A stretch of DNA of 64,000 bases from the NCBI GenBank assembly GCA_947259705.1, contig CAMYNL010000004.1, positions 212,658 to 276,657 of the forward strand, given 5' to 3'. Below are positions 52,641 to 61,555 of the stretch, piece after piece. The DNA is from an uncultured Gammaproteobacteria bacterium (GTDB lineage: Bacteria; Pseudomonadota; Gammaproteobacteria; Arenicellales; JAANXG01). The notes under the pieces are model-generated. The model saw only the letters and a program-made list of their open reading frames with translations. It did not search any database and was not told the DNA's origin. The position numbers were made by a program, and so were the translations under genes. Position 1 is the first letter of the stretch. Each line of letters opens with the position of its first letter.

Positions 52641-53513
52641 TCAACCGAAGCGCCCGGTCAGGTAATCTTCGGTGAGCTTGTGGCGCGGATTGGTGAAGAT
52701 CCGTTCGGTTTCACCGACCTCGATGAGATCGCCCAGATGAAAGTAGGCCGTGCGCTGTGATACCCGCGCCGCCTGCTGCATTGAATGGGTCACGATGACG
52801 ATGGAGTAGTTTTCCTTTAATTCGTCCATCAATTCCTCGATCTTGGCAGTGGCGATGGGGTCAAGCGCCGAGCAGGGCTCGTCCATCAGGATCACGTCGG
52901 GACTGACGGCGATGGTGCGCGCTATGCAAAGACGCTGCTGCTGGCCGCCCGACAGACCGGTCCCCGGTTGTTCCAGCCGGTCGTTGACCTCCTCCCATAG
53001 TCCCGCTTTTCTCAGGCTGGTTTGAACAATTTCGTCGAGCTCGACCTGGTTTCTGGCCAGGCCGTGAATGCGGGGGCCGTAGGCAACGTTTTCGTAGATG
53101 GATTTCGGAAACGGGTTGGGTTTCTGGAATACCATGCCGACACGGGCACGCAGCGTCACGACATCGGTCTTGCGGTCGTAAATATCGTGTCCCTCGAGTT
53201 CTATCCGGCCGGTGACCCGGGCGATGTCCACGGTGTCGTTCATGCGGTTGAGGCAGCGCAAAAAGGTCGATTTGCCACAACCCGAGGGTCCGATCATCGC
53301 CAGCACCTCGTTGTAGGCGATATCGATGTCGACATCCTTGATGGCATGTTTGTCGCCGTAACGGACGTTCACATCGCGCGCCGTAATGATGGGCTTGTTG
53401 ACGGTGACGCGCCCTGTGGTCTTGATTTTCTTTTCTTCGCCGGCGGCCCGAGTCGGACCGCTGTCGGCTTCGGGTGGGACATCCATCGCGATGGTATCTG
53501 CCTGGTCGAGCAC
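52641..53513 (-). CDS. pstB: Phosphate ABC transporter ATPase PstB
   Basis: The 290-residue ATPase has Walker [12 protein letters not shown] near residue 74, [20 protein letters not shown], signature [13 protein letters not shown] near 184 and Walker [12 protein letters not shown]. The N-terminus (about 38 residues) is longer and charged compared with E. coli PstB (257); a later start is possible. It is the last gene of the pstSCAB set and converges on phoR with a 34-nt gap. Confidence 0.95.
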   Translation of the reverse strand: MLDQADTIAMDVPPEADSGPTRAAGEEKKIKTTGRVTVNKPIITARDVNVRYGDKHAIKDVDIDIAYNEVLAMIGPSGCGKSTFLRCLNRMNDTVDIARVTGRIELEGHDIYDRKTDVVTLRARVGMVFQKPNPFPKSIYENVAYGPRIHGLARNQVELDEIVQTSLRKAGLWEEVNDRLEQPGTGLSGGQQQRLCIARTIAVSPDVILMDEPCSALDPIATAKIEELMDELKENYSIVIVTHSMQQAARVSQRTAYFHLGDLIEVGETERIFTNPRHKLTEDYLTGRFG

Positions 53514-53542
53514 GAGATATTAACTCACGGGGTTTGGCTTAA

Positions 53543-54817
53543 CTACCAGCGCCTTTCGAACTTCTTACGCAGAAACACCGCCAGCGTATTCATCAGCGCC
53601 AGGAAACCGAGCAGCACCATGATGGCCGCCGAGGTGCGTTCCACGAATGCTCTTTCGGGACTGTCGGCCCACAGGTAGACCTGGACCGGCAGAACGGTGG
53701 CGGGATCAAAAGGCCCGCCGGGAATGTCGACAATAAACGCCACCATGCCGATCATGAGCAGGGGTGCCGACTCGCCCAGGGCCTGGGCCATGCCGATGAT
53801 GGTGCCGGTCAGCATGCCAGGCAGCGCCAGGGGCAGCACGTGGTGAGCGACCATCTGCATCTTGGAGGCGCCCATGCCGAGGGCGGCGTCGCGGATGGAT
53901 GGCGGAACGGACTTGAGGGCGGCACGACTGGCGATGATGATGGTCGGCAGCGTCATCAGGGTGAGCACCAGTCCACCGACCACCGGCGCCGACCTGGGCA
54001 GCGAAAAGAAATTGATGAACACCGCCAGTCCGAGCAGACCGAAAACTATCGATGGCACCGCGGCGAGGTTGTTGATGTTGACCTCGATGATGTCGGTCCA
54101 CCGGTTCCTCGGCGCAAACTCCTCGAGATACACGGCGGCGCCCACGCCGATGGGAAACGACAACAGCAGGGTGACCAACAGGGTATAGAATGATCCGACC
54201 GCGGCGCCCCAGATGCCGGCCAGCTCCGGTTCGCGGGAGTCGCCCGCGGTGAAGAAGGCGGAGTTGAATCGCATTTCCAGCCGCTGGTCCGCGATCAGCC
54301 GGTCGATCCAGCCAACTTCGAGGTCCTTCAGGCGGCGCTCAGCCTCAGGCCTGCCGCGATCGATGTGGCCCTTCATCAACATGTCTATATCGTCGTCGGC
54401 GGCCACCCAGACATCCAGTACCTTGCCGATCAGGTCAGGATCGCGCATAACCATGGCCTGAAGGTCGAAGGCGGCTCCGTTGCTCACCATGCCGTAGAGC
54501 TTACGCTTGTCGCGCCGCCCGCTGACCTCGGGAAACTGGGCCCGCAGCGACTTTTTGACAAGCGCCCCGTAGTCGGCGGTGCGCAGCTTGTGGAGGTCGC
54601 GCTGCCCCCGCGGGTCGATAACCTCAGACTCCAGGTGAACCGTGATCTTGATGAAGGTCTGCTGGAACGCGGTATATCCGTTCCCGATGATGCTCGCGAA
54701 TAGAAAAACGAGAAAGCACAGCGCCACGACGATGGCGCCCATGCCGAACAGCCTGAAACGGCGCTCGGCCGCATATCGTTTTCCCAGACCGGCTCTAACC
54801 TTTTCTGCGGTATCCAT
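53543..54817 (-). CDS. pstA: Phosphate ABC transporter permease PstA, long form
   Basis: The 424-residue permease exceeds E. coli PstA (296). After the first helix (about 24-48) there is a periplasmic insert of about 140 residues (HLESEVIDPRGQ to about 195). It ends in the usual permease core with EAA loop SVPPSIRDAALGMGASKMQM near 310. It pairs with PstC to import phosphate. Confidence 0.93.
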   Translation of the reverse strand: MDTAEKVRAGLGKRYAAERRFRLFGMGAIVVALCFLVFLFASIIGNGYTAFQQTFIKITVHLESEVIDPRGQRDLHKLRTADYGALVKKSLRAQFPEVSGRRDKRKLYGMVSNGAAFDLQAMVMRDPDLIGKVLDVWVAADDDIDMLMKGHIDRGRPEAERRLKDLEVGWIDRLIADQRLEMRFNSAFFTAGDSREPELAGIWGAAVGSFYTLLVTLLLSFPIGVGAAVYLEEFAPRNRWTDIIEVNINNLAAVPSIVFGLLGLAVFINFFSLPRSAPVVGGLVLTLMTLPTIIIASRAALKSVPPSIRDAALGMGASKMQMVAHHVLPLALPGMLTGTIIGMAQALGESAPLLMIGMVAFIVDIPGGPFDPATVLPVQVYLWADSPERAFVERTSAAIMVLLGFLALMNTLAVFLRKKFERRW

Positions 54818-54833
54818 GTTTGCTCACCAATCG

Positions 54834-56216
54834 TTACTCGTACTGCTCCCGGTACCTGCGGACCACGTGCAACGCGATCACGTTCAGAAGCAACGTTACC
54901 AGGAACAGCACCAGTCCGAGGGCGAACGCGGCCAGGGTCTTGGGACTGTCGAATTCCTGGTCGCCCACCAGCAAGGTCACGATCTGCACAGTGACGGTGG
55001 TGACGCTCTCCAGCGGATTGGCGGTCAGGTTGGCGCTCAGCCCCGCGGCCATTACCACGATCATGGTCTCCCCGATGGCACGGGAAATTGCCAGCAGGAG
55101 TCCACCAACGATACCGGGGAGCGCGGCGGGGAGGATGACCCTGCGCACAGTCTCCGATTGTGTGGCGCCCAGCGCGTAGGAGCCGTCACGCATGGCCTGG
55201 GGGACCGCATTGATGACGTCGTCGGACAGCGAGGACACGAAGGGGATGATCATGATGCCCATCACCAGTCCGGCCGCCAGCGCGCTTTCCGATGATACGC
55301 TCAGGCCAAGCACGGCCCCTGTATCCCGCAGCATTGGGGCAACCGTGAGGGCTGCGAAGTATCCGTATACCACTGTGGGTATGCCCGCCAGGATTTCCAG
55401 CATTGGCTTGGCCGTCGCCCTGACCCGGGAACTCGCGTATTCGGACAGGTAAATCGCAGACATGAGGCCGACGGGCGCCGCTACCATCATGGCAACGAAC
55501 GAGACGAGCAGCGTTCCTGCGAACAGGGGCACGGCCCCGAACGATCCGGAGGACCCGACCTGGTCACTGCGGATCGCCGTCTGCGGGCTCCACTCAAGTC
55601 CGGTAAGGAAATCCAGCACCGGCACGGCGTTGAAAAATCGTATGGACTCGAACAGCACCGACAGCACGATGCCGACGGTGGTAAAGATGGCAATGGTGGA
55701 GCAGACCAGCAGCAGCCCCTTGTAGATGCCTTCGACGCGGTTGCGGGCCCAGAACTGTGGGGCGATGCGACGCCATGCCAGCCCTGCCCCCACGATGCCA
55801 GCAGAAAGCACTGCGACCCACATTGCCGTGTAGCTGAGCCATTGCAGGTCGCGGTAGCGATCCACGGCGATCGCAACGGCTGGTAGCGCGTCCGCCGCGG
55901 CGCCGCCCGTCGCTACCTGGTTGCGGATGTCATTAACGAGCAAGTCGAGCTGCCCGGGCGACTGTGACCGCAGGGCCGCCGGCAGTTCCGCAATCACCAG
56001 CGAGGTGATGACCCATTCCTTGAGTGAGAGCCACAGCACCAGCAGCAGCAACGCCGGTATGATGCACCACAATGCCGTATAGGACCCGTAGTAACGGGGT
56101 CGGGAGTGCAGGCTGCGGAACTCATTGCCGGCGACATGGAAGGCCCGGCGTCGGCCGGCCTCGAAAGCCGCCACAATGAGCATCAGCAGAACCAACGCGA
56201 GCATGGGTGTGGTCAT
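54834..56216 (-). CDS. pstC: Phosphate ABC transporter permease PstC, long form
   Basis: The 460-residue protein is longer than E. coli PstC (319). It has extra N-terminal helices and a periplasmic insert (about 70-125). The permease core has AIYLSEYASSRVR near 250 and the EAA-like loop VPQAMRDGSYALGATQSETV near 340. It is translated from an ATG 127 nt after pstS, past a strong hairpin. pstA begins 16 nt later. Confidence 0.93.
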   Translation of the reverse strand: MTTPMLALVLLMLIVAAFEAGRRRAFHVAGNEFRSLHSRPRYYGSYTALWCIIPALLLLVLWLSLKEWVITSLVIAELPAALRSQSPGQLDLLVNDIRNQVATGGAAADALPAVAIAVDRYRDLQWLSYTAMWVAVLSAGIVGAGLAWRRIAPQFWARNRVEGIYKGLLLVCSTIAIFTTVGIVLSVLFESIRFFNAVPVLDFLTGLEWSPQTAIRSDQVGSSGSFGAVPLFAGTLLVSFVAMMVAAPVGLMSAIYLSEYASSRVRATAKPMLEILAGIPTVVYGYFAALTVAPMLRDTGAVLGLSVSSESALAAGLVMGIMIIPFVSSLSDDVINAVPQAMRDGSYALGATQSETVRRVILPAALPGIVGGLLLAISRAIGETMIVVMAAGLSANLTANPLESVTTVTVQIVTLLVGDQEFDSPKTLAAFALGLVLFLVTLLLNVIALHVVRRYREQYE

Positions 56217-56275
56217 TTGCGTCTATTGCTCAGGGTCGTATGCTCTTCGGCGCGTGGTTCGGGCGTTCGGGACAA

Positions 56276-56307
56276 AAAATCCGCAGCCGGGCCCGGCTGC
56301 GGATTTT
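56276..56307 (-). terminator. Perfect 16-bp inverted repeat between pstS and pstC
   Basis: AAAATCCGCAGCCGGG (56276-56291) and its exact complement (56292-56307) form a stem without a loop gap, with extra T on the minus strand (ATTTTTTG). It follows the pstS stop by 36 nt. It likely lets excess PstS be made by stopping most transcripts, while some read through to pstCAB. Confidence 0.8.
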
Positions 56308-56343
56308 AGTCAGATTGGTAGACTTCCGCGATCCGGGATATTT

Positions 56344-57387
56344 CTACAGTGATTTCAGCGGCTTGAGCTCCGACACGTCGCGCGCGTACTTGGCACGCTC
56401 CTCCTCGGGCATCGGGATGATCCCTTTCTCGGTCAGGTAGCCCTCGTCGCCCCAGGCCTTGTCGCTGGCGAACTCGGCGAGGAATTCGGTGATGCCCGGG
56501 ATCACGCCGATGTGTGCCTTTTTCACATAGAAGTAGAGGGGGCGCGACACCGGGTAGGTGCCGTCGGCGATGTTCTCGAAGGTCGGTTCATTGCCGTCGA
56601 TGATGGAACCCTGCACGAGATCGGCGTTCTGATCCAGGAAGCTGAAGCCGAAAATACCGAACGCGTTCGGGTTCGCTTTCAATTTCTGTACGATCAGGTT
56701 ATCGTTTTCGCCGGCCTCGATAAAGGTGCCGTCCTCACGAATGGTATGGCAGGCGGCCTTGTATCTGTCCTTGTCCTGTTTTTTCATCGCCTTGATCCAG
56801 TCGAAGGACTTGCAGCCGCCCTCCATTGCCAGTTCCACGAACGCGTCGCGGGTGCCGGACGTCGGCGGGGGGCCCAGCACCTCGATCTTGGTGGCCGGCA
56901 GGGCAGGATTGACGTCTTTCCAAGTCTCGAAGGGATTGGCAATTAACTTGCCGTCGCCGTCGGGGATCTCTTTTGCCAGGGCCAGATAGATATCCTTTCG
57001 GGAGAGCTTCATCACCGGGGCATTCTTCGAGTTCGCCACCACGATGCCGTCGTAACCGATCTTTACCTCGACTACATCGGTTACGCCGTTTTTCTGGCAG
57101 GTATCCAGCTCCGATTTCTTGATTCGCCGCGAGGCGTTGGTGATGTCCGGATGCTTGACTCCGACGCCTTGACAAAACAGTTTCAGTCCGCCGCCGGAAC
57201 CCGTCGACTCGACCTTTGGTGTTTTCATACCGGAGAGCTTGCCGAACCGCTCGGCGACCACGGTCGCGAACGGATAGACCGTGGACGACCCTACAATGCT
57301 GACGTAGTCACGGCCGGAAGCGGCAATTGCGCTGGTCGCGACAGCGATGAGGACAACGGTGAATAGGGAACGCAATGTCTTGATCAC
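56344..57387 (-). CDS. pstS: Phosphate-binding periplasmic protein PstS
   Basis: The 347-residue protein uses a GTG start with GGAG upstream, and has a signal peptide (about residues 1-23). Binding features are SIVGSSTVYPF near 30, STGSGGGLKLFCQG near 62, ITNASRRIK and PPTSGTRDAFVE near 175. The DITNASR and EGGCKS signature places it in the longer, PstS-like class. It captures phosphate for PstCAB. phoU is divergent. Confidence 0.95.
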   Translation of the reverse strand: MIKTLRSLFTVVLIAVATSAIAASGRDYVSIVGSSTVYPFATVVAERFGKLSGMKTPKVESTGSGGGLKLFCQGVGVKHPDITNASRRIKKSELDTCQKNGVTDVVEVKIGYDGIVVANSKNAPVMKLSRKDIYLALAKEIPDGDGKLIANPFETWKDVNPALPATKIEVLGPPPTSGTRDAFVELAMEGGCKSFDWIKAMKKQDKDRYKAACHTIREDGTFIEAGENDNLIVQKLKANPNAFGIFGFSFLDQNADLVQGSIIDGNEPTFENIADGTYPVSRPLYFYVKKAHIGVIPGITEFLAEFASDKAWGDEGYLTEKGIIPMPEEERAKYARDVSELKPLKSL

Positions 57388-57600
57388 TGAACATATCTCC
57401 GAGTTTTAAGGGACACCTTTGATGTTCAACGCTCGCCGCACTCGACAAGGTAGCGGAAATCTATCCGACAGTTGTTAAATAAATGTGACGGGCGGCGCAT
57501 CGGAAATTGCCCGCTCGGACCTGGGCGTGATCGAGCTTGTGGAGAGAATCCGATGCGAGGCGGAGGCTGATGCGGGGGATCCGGGTTTATCGCGGGTGCG

Positions 57601-57622
57601 TCGTCATGCTAATGTCATATCG
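57601..57622 (+). promoter_or_regulatory. Pho box upstream of phoU
   Basis: TCGTCATGCTA and ATGTCATATCG are two 11-nt repeats with GTCAT at 57603-57607 and 57614-57618, exactly 11 bp apart. They point toward phoU, 61 nt downstream. No comparable box was found on the pstS side of the gap. Confidence 0.6.
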
Positions 57623-57682
57623 ATCTGTTAGAGAACAGGTTACAGGACGCAGTGCGAGCGGACCCTAAACCGGAGCAGGTAC

Positions 57683-58405
57683 ATGGATACAGTTGATATC
57701 AGTCACCACACTTCGCAGAAATACAATGCCGAGCTGGAGGGCGTACGGTCCAAGGTGCTCACCATGGGAGGGATGGTGGAGCAGCAACTCACCGACGCCA
57801 TGACCGCTGTGGCGGAGGGCGATAGCGCCCTGGGTGAGTCCATTATCAACAACGACTTCAAGATCAACGCGCTGGAGGTCGAGATCGACGAGGACTGTAC
57901 CCGTATCCTGGCCCGCCGGCAGCCCGCAGCGAGCGATCTTCGTTTCGTGGTGGCCGTGATCAAGACCATCACCGATTTGGAGCGCATGGGTGACGAGTCC
58001 GAGCGAATTGGTCGCATGGCGGTTCAACTGGCGTCTCGTGAGCGCCCCAAGAGCCAGTTCAGCGAACTGCGCCACATGGCCGAAGCCGTCCGGCAGATGC
58101 TGCATGATGCGTTGGATGCCTTTGCCCGTACCGATGTGTCCGCCGCGGTGTCTACCCTATCGAGAGATCGTGGCGTGGACCGGGAATACGAGAGCATCAT
58201 GCGTCAGATGATCACCTACATGATGGAGGACCCGCGTCAGATACCGCGCACCCTGGAGATCATGTGGTCGGCACGGGCCCTGGAACGCATCGCTGACCGG
58301 GCCTGTAATATCTGTGAATACGTGATTTATCTGGTCAAGGGCCGAGACGTGCGGCACACCAGCCAGGAACAGATCCGGGAAGCCTTCGGCGAAGACCGGT
58401 CCTGA
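57683..58405 (+). CDS. phoU: Phosphate signalling complex protein PhoU
   Basis: The 240-residue helical protein has two PhoU repeats with the metal-binding blocks EVEIDEDCTRILARRQP and IMWSARALERIADRACNI. It links PstSCAB to PhoR. Usually phoU ends the pstSCAB operon; here it is separate, divergent from pstS, with its own Pho box. Confidence 0.94.
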   Translation: MDTVDISHHTSQKYNAELEGVRSKVLTMGGMVEQQLTDAMTAVAEGDSALGESIINNDFKINALEVEIDEDCTRILARRQPAASDLRFVVAVIKTITDLERMGDESERIGRMAVQLASRERPKSQFSELRHMAEAVRQMLHDALDAFARTDVSAAVSTLSRDRGVDREYESIMRQMITYMMEDPRQIPRTLEIMWSARALERIADRACNICEYVIYLVKGRDVRHTSQEQIREAFGEDRS

Positions 58406-58423
58406 AACCGGTGTCGAGGTTTC

Positions 58424-59677
58424 TCAGGTAAAGATCGCCTTGAGCACGAAAAAGAAGATGATGGCCAGGATGCCGCCGGCGGGCAGGGTGATGATCCAGG
58501 ACATGAACACGTTGCGCACCACGGCCAGGTTGAGTGCGCCGATTCCGCGCGCGATGCCCACCCCGAGCACTGCCCCGACCAGGGTATGAGTGGTGGATAT
58601 AGGCAGACCGGTGCCGGAGGCCAGCACTACCGTGGTCGCCGCCGCGAGGGTCGCCGCAAATCCGCGGCTGGGAGTCAACTCGGTGATGTTCTCGCCAACG
58701 GTGGCGATGACGCGGCGGCCGTACAACAGTAGGCCCAGCACGATGCCGCCTCCGCCGAGGAGAAGTATCCAGGGCGCGAGCGGGGATTTCTGGGCGACGA
58801 CACCGCCGCTCTGGGCGATACTGACCACCGCGGCAACGGGCCCCACCGCATTGGCAACGTCGTTGGAACCATGAGCGAACGCCATGGCGCAGGCGGTCAC
58901 CACCATCAGCACCGCGAAAACCCGCTCGACGCTGGCGTAGTGGAACACCCGGTCCCGTGCCGGGTCGAGCTGGATGCGCTGGATGCGCAAGTGACCGATG
59001 AACGCGATAAGCCCGCCACTGATCAGCGCGATGACGTAATTCTCCAGTGTCGAGAAGTCAATGCCGATGTGCTTGAGGCCCTTGAAGAGGGTAACCAGTG
59101 CGATGATGAATCCCACCAGGAAGATATAAGCCGGGACATAGCGCTTGGCATTCCTGAACGGATCATCGGTGTCCAGGATTAGCCGCTGCACACTTTGAAA
59201 AAGCAGGAAGGCAATGGTGCCCGCGAGCAACGGTGAGATCACCCAGCTGCTGACGATGGAACCAATCTTTCCCCATTTCACTGCGTCCATGCCGATACCG
59301 ACGATGGCGAAACCGACAATTGCACCGACGATTGAGTGGGTTGTCGATACCGGCCAGCCGAACGTCGATGCCACCGCCAACCAGATGCCGGCCGCCAGCA
59401 GTGATGCGAGCATGCCGAAGACTATGTACTCGGGGGTATCTGACATGGCGCTGACATCGATGATGCCCTTGCGGATGGTGGCGGTGACCTCGCCTCCTGC
59501 CAGGAAGGCGCCTGCAAACTCGAAGATAGCCGCGATGACGACCGCCTGCTTGATGGTCAGTGCCCTGGAACCGACCGAGGTGGCCATGGCATTGGCGACG
59601 TCGTTGGCGCCTATACCCCAAGCCATAAACAGACCGAAAAGGGCGGCCAGGATCAGGTATGCGGTGGCGTGTTCCAC
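58424..59677 (-). CDS. pit: Low-affinity inorganic phosphate transporter (Pit family)
   Basis: The 417-residue protein has about ten helices and the two inverted Pit signatures, GANDVANAMATSVGSRAL near residue 24 and [17 protein letters not shown] near 272. It uses H+ (or Na+) with metal-phosphate. It is translated just after the DUF47 gene on the same strand, the usual pairing. It converges on phoU. Confidence 0.92.
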   Translation of the reverse strand: MEHATAYLILAALFGLFMAWGIGANDVANAMATSVGSRALTIKQAVVIAAIFEFAGAFLAGGEVTATIRKGIIDVSAMSDTPEYIVFGMLASLLAAGIWLAVASTFGWPVSTTHSIVGAIVGFAIVGIGMDAVKWGKIGSIVSSWVISPLLAGTIAFLLFQSVQRLILDTDDPFRNAKRYVPAYIFLVGFIIALVTLFKGLKHIGIDFSTLENYVIALISGGLIAFIGHLRIQRIQLDPARDRVFHYASVERVFAVLMVVTACAMAFAHGSNDVANAVGPVAAVVSIAQSGGVVAQKSPLAPWILLLGGGGIVLGLLLYGRRVIATVGENITELTPSRGFAATLAAATTVVLASGTGLPISTTHTLVGAVLGVGIARGIGALNLAVVRNVFMSWIITLPAGGILAIIFFFVLKAIFT

Positions 59678-59706
59678 GACAAATCGTACAAGGTGACTCT
59701 ATTTAT

Positions 59707-60387
59707 TCATCGCGCCAGAAGGTACTCCAGCCGACTGCCCACCCGCTGCGACAGGTCGGCTACGGCACCGATCCAGTCGATCACCTGGTACAGGAACATC
59801 ACCTTCACCGGGGCGAGGGAGTCCTCTAATTCAAACAAGGCGGCGCGCAGTTTGACCTGCTGTTCGTCGGTATCGGTTTCAATCTTGTCTAGTTTCTTGA
59901 TCATGGATTGAACCACGTCCACTTCCGTACCCCGGAATCCGGTTTCGATCAGCTCGTCCAGTTCATTGATGGCGTTGCGAGCCTGCTTGGCGGCATCAAT
60001 GGATCGTTCAACGAAGCTGATCACGTCGGGGGCCAACTGGGGGGGGATCTCCATGCGACGGCCAAGCATGAGCCCGGCGATATCCTTGGCCCTGTTGGCC
60101 ACCAGGTCCTGGATACGGAGCATCTCCAGCAGGTCGACCCGGGAGAACGGCATGAATATGCCCTTGGGGAGATTCAGTCGGATCTCCTTTTTGATCTCGT
60201 CCGCCTCGTTTTCGTAGCGGTGTATGCGGCCCTGGATCTCGCGCGCCTGGTCCCAATCCGCAGCATTGGTGGCGGCGATGAAGGGTTTGAGTTCCGAAAC
60301 GCACTTAATGACCTTGTCCATGTGCTGCTGCATCGGGCGTACCGGAGAACTGCCGAAGATCCGTGATAAATAGCTTGGGGTGGGCAT
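59707..60387 (-). CDS. DUF47 (TIGR00153) PhoU-like protein, Pit partner
   Basis: The 226-residue protein is helical with the DUF47 pattern: IFGSSPVRPMQQHMDKV near the start, IHRYENEADEIKKEIRLNLPKGIFMPFSR near 55-83, and DQQVKLRAALFELED-like text near 185. DUF47 proteins regulate Pit transporters. Its gap to pit is 29 nt. Confidence 0.88.
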   Translation of the reverse strand: MPTPSYLSRIFGSSPVRPMQQHMDKVIKCVSELKPFIAATNAADWDQAREIQGRIHRYENEADEIKKEIRLNLPKGIFMPFSRVDLLEMLRIQDLVANRAKDIAGLMLGRRMEIPPQLAPDVISFVERSIDAAKQARNAINELDELIETGFRGTEVDVVQSMIKKLDKIETDTDEQQVKLRAALFELEDSLAPVKVMFLYQVIDWIGAVADLSQRVGSRLEYLLAR

Positions 60388-60666
60388 AAGACTCGGCCTG
60401 GGTCCAGGTAGCAGGTTTTTTAGGCTTTATAACGGAACATGTCAGCAAGTACAATGTGAACCGCCGTCTTCAGTTGACGTGACGCGCCCAATTGGCGACT
60501 CAATTTCCGGAAATCCGCACGGGTTTTGTGCCCGAAGGAAATACCAGTAACCCGATGCCCGGCAGCAGGTTTGGCGGGGTGTCGACGGCGTGAGCATATG
60601 GCGGCGATCACTATTTTCAACCCGATGTCGCTTGCATCGGGCCAGGTGAAGGGAGGAGCGACGACG

Positions 60667-61410
60667 ATGAAGCAAACGACAATTAACTCTTGGTTGCGGG
60701 TGCTGGGTGCCGGCTTGCTTGCCGGGACAGTGTCGCCGTTGTGGGCACAGCAGGCGGCACCGGAAGAGAGGCTCCCCGCCAGTGTGGCGGAGGAGCTGAA
60801 ACCGCGGCCGGAACTGGGTGACCGTACGCTGGACTCGCTGTCCCCGGAGGCCCGCGAGGTCCTGCGCCAAAGACTCATTGCCAAGTCGAACCGCCCCATG
60901 GCCCCGGTACCGCGGGAGACCAAGCAGCAGATCTTCCGGCAGATGGCGGCGGCCAGTCCCATGTCCATGCGGGACATGTTCAACTACATGACCGCCAAGC
61001 GAAAAGTCAAGGAGGGCATCACCTTCGACGAGGTCATCGAGGCGATGGACCTCAAGGCCAACGATGTCAATTTCAAGAAGGTCGCGCACAACAAGTTCTG
61101 GAAGGACGTGTCCGCCATCACCGGCCTGCCCACACTCCGGGTCGAGATACTGCAATATTGCGATGCAATTGTGGGTCGCAGGATGCTGGACTTCAGCCCA
61201 GAGTTCTCGGTGTTCATTCCGTGCCGCATCACGGTGTTCGAGGACGCCACCGGCGACATCTGGCTGATGACCCTGGACTGGGATGTCACCTGGCTGGCCA
61301 TGGCCTGGCAACCCGGATCCCAGCTCAGCGAACAGTTGCAGCAGGATGCACGGCGCATCCGCGATGCCATGGAACAGATCATGGAGGCTGGTGCCAACGC
61401 CGAGTGGTGA
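60667..61410 (+). CDS. Periplasmic DUF302 domain protein
   Basis: The 247-residue protein starts at MKQTTINSWLRV. It has a signal peptide (about residues 1-27, ending LWA), a Pro/Glu-rich linker and a DUF302 domain (about 150-225: LRVEILQYCDAIVGRRMLDF, FIPCRITVFEDATGDIWLMT). Function of DUF302 is unknown; members occur often in sulfur-oxidising bacteria. It stands alone between the pit and relA genes. Confidence 0.78.
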   Translation: MKQTTINSWLRVLGAGLLAGTVSPLWAQQAAPEERLPASVAEELKPRPELGDRTLDSLSPEAREVLRQRLIAKSNRPMAPVPRETKQQIFRQMAAASPMSMRDMFNYMTAKRKVKEGITFDEVIEAMDLKANDVNFKKVAHNKFWKDVSAITGLPTLRVEILQYCDAIVGRRMLDFSPEFSVFIPCRITVFEDATGDIWLMTLDWDVTWLAMAWQPGSQLSEQLQQDARRIRDAMEQIMEAGANAEW

Positions 61411-61555
61411 CGGGGCGAGGCCAGCCGCGCTGAGGTCGCGCCGGTATTGAGTTTCCGGGCTTCGGCCGCATATCCAGAGGGTCGGTTACGCAAGCTGCGG
61501 GCCGTCGCGATATCCTTCGATTCCCGCCGCTTGCCGGCACAACGACAGGAAACTG

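Noticed and set aside
57460-57490. Pho box for pstS on the minus strand
   Set aside because: CGTCACA and CTGTC half sites occur but not at the 11-nt period, so I did not annotate it.
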